A stretch of DNA of 25,439 nucleotides, from contig VFKU01000787.1 of NCBI GenBank assembly GCA_009885415.1, positions 1 to 25,439 of the forward strand, given 5' to 3'. The notes under the pieces were generated by a model. It ran no database searches, was not told the origin of the DNA, and worked only from the letters and a program-made list of their open reading frames with translations. Source of the stretch: Rhodothermota bacterium (GTDB lineage: Bacteria > Hydrogenedentota > Hydrogenedentia > Hydrogenedentales > GCA-2746185). The position numbers and the translations under genes were made by a program. Of this stretch, positions 1 through 6,487 are shown in pieces. Numbering within the stretch: position 1 is the first letter of the stretch; each line of letters begins with the position of its first letter.

Positions 1-53
1 GCGAGTCCTTTGAGGATCGAGCGGCGGGTGATAGTGGGGGATGGGTGGGACAT
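1..53 (-). CDS. Tat-exported protein, N-terminal fragment
   Basis: Only the first 17-18 codons are in the window; the gene runs off the left edge. Reading the minus strand from the ATG at 53 gives MSHPSPTITRRSILKGLA, a typical start of a twin-arginine signal peptide (RR followed by S/N-x-hydrophobic, then a lysine before the hydrophobic core). A GGAG ribosome-binding site lies 8 nt upstream of the ATG, which supports both frame and start. The mature protein is probably exported folded across the inner membrane. In Planctomycetes-like genomes such signals often precede DUF1501, sulfatase or oxidoreductase proteins, but nothing of the mature domain is visible, so no function is assigned. The 142 bp between this gene and the next one holds no other recognisable element. 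Confidence 0.6.
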   Translation of the reverse strand, partial: MSHPSPTITRRSILKGL

Positions 54-195
54 TCGAAGGTCTCCATGAGTACGAATCGCGGATGGCTTCGACGCCTCGC
101 CCAATTCGTGCTCGTTACAGTGGCTCAAGTTCAAAATCTCGCTTTCTCCACCCCCTCGAACCGTTTGACCAGGGAGCGTAAATTCTCATAAATGA

Positions 196-1167
196 TCACA
201 GGCTAAAAAGGTTATCGGGCACAACAATGACGAGGGATTTATCCGTTTCGACTTCGTTCACTCTACGGTTGTAGCACTCAAGAAAGCTTCTTAGACTTCC
301 ACCAACCGCTTTAGCCGAAAAAAAGGAATTCTCATCCAAATTTGTCGCGACGAAGGCTTCTATTGAGAGCACAGTAACCTTCTCGGGATTCGAATAATCT
401 TCAATCAGCCCGCGAGCCGTGGGAACGCGTTTTTCGGGAACCAAGAGATAAGGGCGTAGACCCGCAACTATATTCTGTTCGCAGCGCTGGCAATGTCCTT
501 GGTTGGGCGCGACCGTTATGTGGAATGCGACGTCATTGAGAACAAAATCGCCGTGTCGACCAAGTTGCTTGTCTGCGGTTGTAACACTCTGGTTCTCAAC
601 TCGAATTTGCGGAAAACTTACTTCGAGTTTCGCGCCGACCATGTGCTGCGCCACCGATCCATCCTTTTTGAAAACTCTGGCGGACGCTAAAATCCGCTGA
701 ATGTTCTCGAATGTACTCAGGGCGGGGTCGAGCGCGACTTCCAGCCGGCGATCGGCGAGCCAATCCTGAACTCTATCGGCGAGAAAACTCTGACACCTTC
801 CGATCAGTTCGAGTCTCTTCGAAACAGCCAGCTTCTCTATCCCAGCGTCACCGAGGAGGCTTAACAATTCCTCGCAATTCGGAATGTTTCCTCGATTAGT
901 CCGGATTCCATCCCCCACGAATTCCTTCTCAATTCCATATCGTTCGTTAAGTAATTTTCTTAGTCGCGCAGGAGACGCACCGGCGATCTGGGTGCCTTTT
1001 TCTGCACGATGACTTTGAATGTTCAGATTGCAGTCATTCCTCAAACGCTCAAGCAAAATGAACGACGATCCAATGGCTCCTCTGGAAGGAAATCCGTCGG
1101 GCTGCAACTGAAGAGCGTTGAACCACTTGGAGAACGCCAGGAAAGTATTTTCGATGGATGGTTTCAA
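196..1167 (-). CDS. DUF4928-family protein, putative type II restriction endonuclease
   Basis: About 323 residues, matching what I recall of the DUF4928 family, which is found beside cytosine-C5 methyltransferases. Family-like landmarks are QHMVGAKLEVSFP in the middle and, from about residue 206, GDFVLNDVAFHITVAP followed by a Cys/Asn-rich stretch and AGLRPYLLVP. The GDF...HIT arrangement is reminiscent of a degenerate PD-(D/E)xK strand pair, but no clean catalytic triad is visible. The frame is open from a TTG at 1200, but I prefer the in-frame TTG at 1167: it overlaps the stop of the upstream methyltransferase fusion as TTGA, the usual sign of translational coupling. The gene is AT-richer than its surroundings, like its partner. 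The role as cognate restriction enzyme is inferred from position; it could instead be an accessory or regulatory subunit. Confidence 0.62.
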   Translation of the reverse strand: MKPSIENTFLAFSKWFNALQLQPDGFPSRGAIGSSFILLERLRNDCNLNIQSHRAEKGTQIAGASPARLRKLLNERYGIEKEFVGDGIRTNRGNIPNCEELLSLLGDAGIEKLAVSKRLELIGRCQSFLADRVQDWLADRRLEVALDPALSTFENIQRILASARVFKKDGSVAQHMVGAKLEVSFPQIRVENQSVTTADKQLGRHGDFVLNDVAFHITVAPNQGHCQRCEQNIVAGLRPYLLVPEKRVPTARGLIEDYSNPEKVTVLSIEAFVATNLDENSFFSAKAVGGSLRSFLECYNRRVNEVETDKSLVIVVPDNLFSL

Positions 1168-2783
1168 GAGGCGTATGCAGGCGTGCTGCCCGGGCGACAA
1201 CGTATTAATTCATTTAGGACCGGGTTGAGATAGTACTTCGAAATCCAGTCCACGGCAGGCACGCAGACCGCATCTCCAAATCCAAACAACGCCTGATTCC
1301 CTTTGACAGTAATGCGGAAGTCGCCCGCCCCCATCAGTCTCGCACATTCTCTCGGCGTAAGCAGCCGTGCTTTATAGCGCCCATACCCGGCCTTGAAAAG
1401 AATTTGCCGTGCACTGCCACCTTTGGGGGTGCGAAGACAACCCGCTATGCCGTCGCATCTAAGCTCCGCTGTCGACACACCATTGCGTATTCGACGGAAC
1501 ACGGTTCCATATGCCCAGACTCGTTTCTTCATCATTTCGCATGCGAGCTTCTTGTGCCTTTCACTCATCTGACTAAGGAGATAATCCGCGCGATCCTCCG
1601 ACCACCATTCGGGCGCAGCATCCGGAAAATCTTCCAGAATTTCCTTAAGCTCAATAGACAGAACAGGTGGCGGCGGTAAATCGCGAACACGCCACCTTAT
1701 ATCCGGAGATTGAAAAATAAAATCCGCCAGCACAGCTGGCCGCACAGCGCTCTGGTAGAACAGAGGTTCTTCTGCGACTTGATGGACGACGTCTAAGTTT
1801 TCACGAATGCCAATGACAAATAGTCTTTGTCTGCTCTGGGGCACAAAATTAAGCGCATCGAGAATAAATGCGTCGACTGCATAGCCAAGATCGTTTAGCA
1901 TACGGAGCGCATCGCGAAAGTCGTTGCCATTGTGCGAGCTAAGAAATCCAGGCACGTTTTCTATAAGTACTATAGCGGGTCGTTTCTCCTGCATCAGTCT
2001 TAGACAATTCGTGAAACCCCAGAAAGCAGATGAATGCTTGCCTTGAAGCCCGCGGCGTGCACCAGCCAATGACAAGTCGGTGCAAGGGAACGATGCAGTT
2101 GCTAGTGTTGCAGCGGGAATCTTCGAAGCGTCGAGCGAGTTCACGTCCTCAAGCAAATAGAGACCATTCGCCCCATCATCGAATTGCGCCTCGTACATCT
2201 CCTTTTTTGCCGGATCGATGTCATTTGCAAACACTGTTCGCCAGCCAGATTTTTCCAAACCCATTCTCATTAAACCGATTCCTGCGAAGAATTCCAGTAC
2301 AGTTCTCCCTAGTAGGCGTTCGATTATGTCTCTGGGCACCCTATCTTCTAAGATTGTTCGCTCAACAGTTGTTACGCACTCATCTGCCCGAGCGCGAATA
2401 TCAGCCTCCCAAAATCGCAGGACTTTCCAGCCTTCTAGCAGCAACTGCGAGGTCGATTCGATATCTCGCTCCATATTACGTCGAATCTTGCGTGTCCAGT
2501 AATCCTTGGAAGATGTAGCGGTAAATTGATCCTCAATGCAGGCGAGATCTCGCGTCTGCCATTGAGCACCGTGCCAGAACTCGCCATCAACAAATATCGC
2601 AACTCGATGCTTTGCCAACACCAAATCCGGTTTGCCCGGAAGAGTCCGATCGCAGACACGGAAGCGGAGACCGCGTTTAGATAGTGCGTGCCTAAGCAAT
2701 AGCTCCGGTTCAGTGCCGTCGCTCCTTACGCGCCGCATCCGATCAGAAATCGAAGCCGTGGATTTTAAGGATTTTCGGGCCAT
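1164..2783 (-). CDS. Vsr-like nuclease fused to DNA cytosine-C5 methyltransferase
   Basis: A 539-residue two-domain protein. Residues about 12-135 resemble the very-short-patch-repair endonuclease Vsr: E27, LPGKPD with D53 (equivalent to catalytic D51 of E. coli Vsr), FVDGEFWHG with H71 (equivalent to H69), and a YWTRKIRRNMERD helix. The zinc ligands of E. coli Vsr (C66, H71, C73, C117) are replaced by E68, A73, W75 and A127. Residues about 160-530 form a C5 methyltransferase: FAGIG (166-170, AdoMet binding), PC with nucleophile C234, ENV (275-277), QSRQRLF (316-322), a target-recognition stretch, RLLTPRECARLMG near 473 and GFGDAVCVP near 501. The enzyme would methylate its recognition site, and the nuclease part may repair T:G mismatches arising from 5-methylcytosine deamination. 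ATG at 2783 is chosen; a GTG at 2825 would add 14 residues. First gene of a two-gene unit with the DUF4928 protein. Confidence 0.9.
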   Translation of the reverse strand: MARKSLKSTASISDRMRRVRSDGTEPELLLRHALSKRGLRFRVCDRTLPGKPDLVLAKHRVAIFVDGEFWHGAQWQTRDLACIEDQFTATSSKDYWTRKIRRNMERDIESTSQLLLEGWKVLRFWEADIRARADECVTTVERTILEDRVPRDIIERLLGRTVLEFFAGIGLMRMGLEKSGWRTVFANDIDPAKKEMYEAQFDDGANGLYLLEDVNSLDASKIPAATLATASFPCTDLSLAGARRGLQGKHSSAFWGFTNCLRLMQEKRPAIVLIENVPGFLSSHNGNDFRDALRMLNDLGYAVDAFILDALNFVPQSRQRLFVIGIRENLDVVHQVAEEPLFYQSAVRPAVLADFIFQSPDIRWRVRDLPPPPVLSIELKEILEDFPDAAPEWWSEDRADYLLSQMSERHKKLACEMMKKRVWAYGTVFRRIRNGVSTAELRCDGIAGCLRTPKGGSARQILFKAGYGRYKARLLTPRECARLMGAGDFRITVKGNQALFGFGDAVCVPAVDWISKYYLNPVLNELIRCRPGSTPAYAS

Positions 2784-2880
2784 TCGCAAGGTACTCTGTG
2801 TTTTCAGACAAGCATACGGACTCACATTTCTAAGCGCAAGGTGCTAGGACACGACCGGAGGACAACCTCAGGCGCTACCT

Positions 2881-4047
2881 TCAATACGACTTCGGCAGGC
2901 CCATGACGTGTTCGCCGATGAAATTTAGCGCCATTTCTTGCGAGACGGGCGCGATTTTGTAGAGCCGGACCTCGCGCCAGAGCCGCTCGATGTGGTACTC
3001 GCGGGCGTAGCCCATGCCGCCGTGGGTTTGGAGCGAGGCGTCGCAGGCCTCGAAGCCGGCGTCGGCGGCGCGCAGCTTGGCGATGTTCGCTTCCGCGCCG
3101 CAGGCGTGGTTGTGGTCGTAGAGCCACGCGCCGTGCAGCACCATGAGCCACGCGACCTCGAGCTTGCTGTAGGCCTCGGCCAGCGGAAACTGGATGCCTT
3201 GGTTCGCACCGATGGGCCGGCCGAAGACGACGCGCTCCTTCGCGTAGCGCACGCCGAGGTCGAGCGCGGCGCGGCCGATGCCGACCGCTTCCGCGGCGAC
3301 CATGAGCCGCTCGGGGTTGAGCCCGGAAATGAGCTGGTAAAAGCCCTTGCCTTCTTCGCCGACGAGCGCGCTCGCGGGCACGCGGACCTGGTCGAGGAAG
3401 AGTTCGTTCGAGTCCACCGCCGCGCGGCCGAGCTTGTCGATCTCGCGGATGGTGACGCCGGGCAAGGTGAGGTCGACGAGGAAGAGCGACATACCCATCG
3501 TCTTCTTCTCGCACTGCTCGAAGGGCGTCGTGCGCGCGAGGAGCAGCGTCCGGCCCGAGCGCTGCAAATTGCTCGACCAGACTTTCTTGCCCGTGATGAG
3601 GTAGTCGTCGCCGTCGCGCACCGCGCGCGTCGTGATGCGCGAGGTGTCGGTGCCGGCGTCGGGCTCGGTGATGCTGAAGCCGAGGCTGAGTTCGCCCGCG
3701 GCGATTTTCGGGAGGAGATCCTTTTTCTGTTCTTCGCTGCCGTACTTGATCACCGGCATCGGGGGAAAAAACGCGAAGTGTACCGGCGAGGCGCCGGTGG
3801 TGCCTGCGCCGGCCGCGCAGATCTCGTGGAGGACGAGACAGGCTTCCGTGATGCCCAGGCCCGCGCCGCCGTAGGCCTCGGGGATGACGACCCCGAGCCA
3901 GCCTGCGTCGGCCATGGCTTTCAGGAAGGCCTCAGGATAGGTGGCGCTCGCGTCGCGCTCGCGCCAATAGTCCAGCCCGAAGCGGTTGCACAGGGCGCGG
4001 ACTTGTGTGCGGATCGCTTCGTGCTCTTCGCTGAGAGTGAAATTCAT
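2881..4047 (-). CDS. acyl-CoA dehydrogenase
   Basis: A complete 388-residue flavoprotein of the acyl-CoA dehydrogenase family, which oxidises acyl-CoA to the 2,3-enoyl-CoA and passes electrons to an electron-transfer flavoprotein. Visible landmarks are the N-terminal helical domain with GWLGVVIPEAYGG (about 49-61), the FAD-contact segment SITEPDAGTDTS (about 125-136), ITGKKVWSSN (151-160), the FGRPIG loop (275-280) and the QTHGGMGYARE signature (about 340-350). At the position of the medium-chain enzyme's catalytic glutamate (the YEGT motif) it has APVS. A glutamate instead sits at E246 in SGLNPERL, the place used as base in isovaleryl-CoA and long-chain dehydrogenases. A branched-chain or long-chain type substrate is therefore likelier than medium-chain. 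It stands alone, divergent from gdhA; chain-length specificity cannot be read further. Confidence 0.93.
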   Translation of the reverse strand: MNFTLSEEHEAIRTQVRALCNRFGLDYWRERDASATYPEAFLKAMADAGWLGVVIPEAYGGAGLGITEACLVLHEICAAGAGTTGASPVHFAFFPPMPVIKYGSEEQKKDLLPKIAAGELSLGFSITEPDAGTDTSRITTRAVRDGDDYLITGKKVWSSNLQRSGRTLLLARTTPFEQCEKKTMGMSLFLVDLTLPGVTIREIDKLGRAAVDSNELFLDQVRVPASALVGEEGKGFYQLISGLNPERLMVAAEAVGIGRAALDLGVRYAKERVVFGRPIGANQGIQFPLAEAYSKLEVAWLMVLHGAWLYDHNHACGAEANIAKLRAADAGFEACDASLQTHGGMGYAREYHIERLWREVRLYKIAPVSQEMALNFIGEHVMGLPKSY

Positions 4048-4095
4048 TGCGGCGGCTCCTTGGATTCAATGACCATAACATACGGAGGCCGGGAT

Positions 4096-4166
4096 GGGAG
4101 GGTCGCGCTCCTGCGCGATCGTGGGCCGACCGCGTGCGTGCGGTCGCGCAGGAGCGCGACCCTCCC
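4096..4166. repeat. 23-bp perfect inverted repeat (REP/BIME-like)
   Basis: Arms at 4096-4118 and 4144-4166 are exact reverse complements (23/23), with a 25-nt spacer that itself holds ACCGC...GCGGT. Each arm also contains a small internal hairpin (GTCGCGC-TCCT-GCGCGA). It sits between the divergent acyl-CoA dehydrogenase and gdhA starts, where a terminator is not expected. The structure looks like two REP units in head-to-head orientation (inference). An upstream-extended gdhA reading frame starting at 4094 would run through it, which is one reason to reject that start. Confidence 0.8.
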
Positions 4167-4213
4167 CTTGCGCGTGTTGGGTTAGGTGTTGGTGTAAAGT
4201 TAGTGGAGTCTAC

Positions 4214-5596
4214 ATGGGGGACACGATCATGTCAGCGACTGCGGGGATCTCGGCAACGGCGATCGAGGAAGTCGAGAGTTTCATGTCGGGGCTGCGCAAG
4301 CGCAATCCCGGCGAAGGGGAATTTCATCAGGCGGTCGAGGAGGTCGCGCGGACGCTGATGCCGTTCATGCTGGAGAATCCGAAATACATCGATGCGATGA
4401 TTCTCGAGCGGATGACCGAGCCGGACCGCGTGGTGATCTTCCGCGTGAGCTGGCAGGACGATGCGGGGAACGTGCGCGTGAACCGCGGCTACCGCATCCA
4501 ATGCAACAACGCGATCGGGCCCTACAAGGGCGGGCTGCGGTTTCACCCCAGCGTGAATCTGAGCATTCTGAAATTCCTCGCCTTCGAGCAGACGCTGAAG
4601 AACAGCTTGACCACGCTGCCGATGGGCGGTGCGAAAGGCGGCGCGAACTTCAATCCGAAGGGGAAGTCCGACCGGGAGATCATGCGGTTTTGCCAGTCGT
4701 TTATGACCGAGCTCGTGCGCTATATCGGCAAGGACCTCGACGTGCCCGCGGGCGACATCGGCGTGGGCGAGCGCGAGATCGGATTCATGTTCGGCCACTA
4801 CCTGCGCATCGCGCGCGAGTTCACCGGCGCGATGACGGGGAAGGGTCTCGCTTTCGGCGGCAGCCTGATTCGGAAGGAGGCGACGGGCTTCGGCTGCTGC
4901 TACTTCGTCGAAGAAATGCTCAACCGCACGGGCGACGGGATCAAGGGGAAAGTGTGCCTCGTGTCCGGCTCGGGCAACGTCGCGCAGCACACGATAGAGA
5001 AGATAAACCATCTCGGCGGCAAGGCCGTGACTGCGTCGGACTCGGACGGTTTCATCCATGATCCGGACGGGATTCGCGACGAGAAGTTACAGTTTTTGAT
5101 GGACCTGAAGAACGTGAAGCGTGGGCGCATCGCGGACTACGCCGAGAAATACAAGTGCGCCTATGTCGCGGGCCAGCGGCCCTGGGGCGTGAAGGCCGAT
5201 CTCGCGTTTCCCTGCGCGACGCAGAACGAGATCAACGAGGCCGAAGCGCGCACCTTGCTGAAGAACGGGCTGAAGGGCGTGGGGGAGGGCGCGAACATGC
5301 CCTCGGAGGAAGCAGCCACCGACGCCTTCCTCGCGGCGAAGATTTTGTATGCGCCGAGCAAAGCGGCGAACGCGGGCGGCGTAGCGGTGTCGGGCCTGGA
5401 GCAGACGCAGAACGCGCAGCGATTACATTGGAGTCGAGAGGAAGTCGACACGAAGTTGCAGGCGATTATGAAGGACATCCACGCGACCTGCGTGAAGTAC
5501 GGCGCCGAGGGCGACTGGGTCAATTACGTGAAGGGCGCGAACCTGGGCGGGTTTGTACGGGTCGCGGATGCGATGCTGGCGTATGGGGTAGTGTAA
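4214..5596 (+). CDS. gdhA: NADP-type glutamate dehydrogenase
   Basis: A 460-residue hexameric-type glutamate dehydrogenase, close to the 447 residues of E. coli GdhA. It catalyses reductive amination of 2-oxoglutarate with ammonium, or the reverse. Visible motifs are NNAIGPYKGGLRFHPSV with the substrate-binding and catalytic lysine region, PMGGAKGGANFNPKG, DVPAGDIGVGEREIG, and a Rossmann fold VSGSGNVAQ followed by ASDSDG at the end of the second strand, which fits NADP(H). The start at 4214 is chosen because GGAG (4205-4208) lies 5 nt upstream; an ATG at 4229 is also possible, with GGGGGA just before it. The frame stays open back to 4094, but that extension is translated repeat DNA. It probably has its own promoter and works as an anabolic ammonium-assimilation enzyme in the cytoplasm. 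Confidence 0.97.
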   Translation: MGDTIMSATAGISATAIEEVESFMSGLRKRNPGEGEFHQAVEEVARTLMPFMLENPKYIDAMILERMTEPDRVVIFRVSWQDDAGNVRVNRGYRIQCNNAIGPYKGGLRFHPSVNLSILKFLAFEQTLKNSLTTLPMGGAKGGANFNPKGKSDREIMRFCQSFMTELVRYIGKDLDVPAGDIGVGEREIGFMFGHYLRIAREFTGAMTGKGLAFGGSLIRKEATGFGCCYFVEEMLNRTGDGIKGKVCLVSGSGNVAQHTIEKINHLGGKAVTASDSDGFIHDPDGIRDEKLQFLMDLKNVKRGRIADYAEKYKCAYVAGQRPWGVKADLAFPCATQNEINEAEARTLLKNGLKGVGEGANMPSEEAATDAFLAAKILYAPSKAANAGGVAVSGLEQTQNAQRLHWSREEVDTKLQAIMKDIHATCVKYGAEGDWVNYVKGANLGGFVRVADAMLAYGVV

Positions 5597-5633
5597 GCGA
5601 TCAACCTTCCAGTCCAGTGGTTTTTCGATCGCT
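5596..5633. terminator. possible bidirectional terminator between convergent genes
   Basis: The 35-bp gap between gdhA (+) and the DUF4203-like gene (-) contains AGCGATC (5596-5602) and its reverse complement GATCGCT (5627-5633), plus inner AACC (5603-5606) against GGTT (5619-5622). The stem is imperfect because of TTTC between the inner and outer pairing on the right side, and there is no long T-run after it on either strand. Position between convergent genes supports the idea; the fold is only moderate. Confidence 0.35.
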
Positions 5634-6282
5634 ACGACGATGCGGGGGCAGGGGCTTTCTTGGCGGGGCCGATGCCGCGGGTGGTGGCGAATTGGGAGAG
5701 GAGGCCGATGATCGAGAGCGCGATCCATGCGCCGATGACCCAGACGCGCTGGTCTTCGGAGCGCATGGCGGCGCGGAAGGGTTCGATGGGGTCGGTGCCG
5801 CCCTCGTAGAAATACACGCCGCAGGCGATGAGCATCCACGCGCCGAGGACGGAGGTGGCGACGAGCATGACCGGCTTCTCGAGGATCATCGCCATGAGTC
5901 CGCCCACCATGCCGATGCCGAAGACGAAGAGCGGGGCCCAGGCGTCGCCGGAATTTCGGAAGATGTGGTCGGCAATGAGTCCGGCGCCGAGCAGGCCCAC
6001 GAGAAAGATGCCGGCGCGGTAGACGAAGAAGAGCGCAAACGCGCCCGAGATGCCGCCGAGGCCGAGGCCGATGAGTGCGGCGGACTGGTTTCCCCGCGTG
6101 ATCCATAGCGCGATGCTCGCGGCGACACCGCCGGCGAGCAGAAAGCCGGTGAGCGCGATGACGAAGCGGAGGGTGCGGTAGCCGAGGAAGCAATACAGCG
6201 TGCCGACGGCGACCGCGGCGGCCATGACGCCGTTGAGCTGGCTCGGAGTGAGCTTGTCGATGTCGAAGCCCCAATCCGGCAC
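5632..6282 (-). CDS. DUF4203-like multispanning membrane protein
   Basis: A 216-residue very hydrophobic protein with about six to seven transmembrane segments, for example MAAAVAVGTLYCFLG, LRFVIALTGFLLAGGVA, AALIGLGLGGISGAFALFF and VWVIGAWIALSIIGLLS. The glycine-rich helices and the LGYRTLRFVIALTGFLLAG start resemble DUF4203/TMEM198-like proteins, for which no clear biochemical role is established. The start is a GTG at 6282 with AGGGGGA seven nt upstream; the open frame extends to 6489, but that part is low-complexity and has no membrane character. It is divergent from the heme A/O synthase gene with 205 bp between the starts. A role in cytochrome assembly is possible from location only. 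Confidence 0.75.
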   Translation of the reverse strand: MPDWGFDIDKLTPSQLNGVMAAAVAVGTLYCFLGYRTLRFVIALTGFLLAGGVAASIALWITRGNQSAALIGLGLGGISGAFALFFVYRAGIFLVGLLGAGLIADHIFRNSGDAWAPLFVFGIGMVGGLMAMILEKPVMLVATSVLGAWMLIACGVYFYEGGTDPIEPFRAAMRSEDQRVWVIGAWIALSIIGLLSQFATTRGIGPAKKAPAPASS

Positions 6283-6487
6283 GTGCGTATCCCCCTGTTC
6301 CGCCGTGATTGTCGCGCCCGAGAGACGGCAATTCAACCCGGCGGCACGGGCGGCGCGCGAGTTGCCCGCCGACGCGGGAATTTGGCATACTTCCCGCCGC
6401 TGCAACGCACGCATGGCGTCCACTCCGCACCCGTCCCGCGGTCCACGCCGCGCACCATCCACACAGAGGCATTCACGCGCTCGCCCC

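Noticed and set aside
2938..4185. 415-codon plus-strand frame opposite the acyl-CoA dehydrogenase
   Set aside because: Low-complexity Ala/Arg/Asp composition and no RBS; the minus-strand acyl-CoA dehydrogenase is unmistakable.
4094..4213. N-terminal extension of glutamate dehydrogenase
   Set aside because: It would translate the inverted repeat; a good RBS precedes the ATG at 4214 and family length fits that start.
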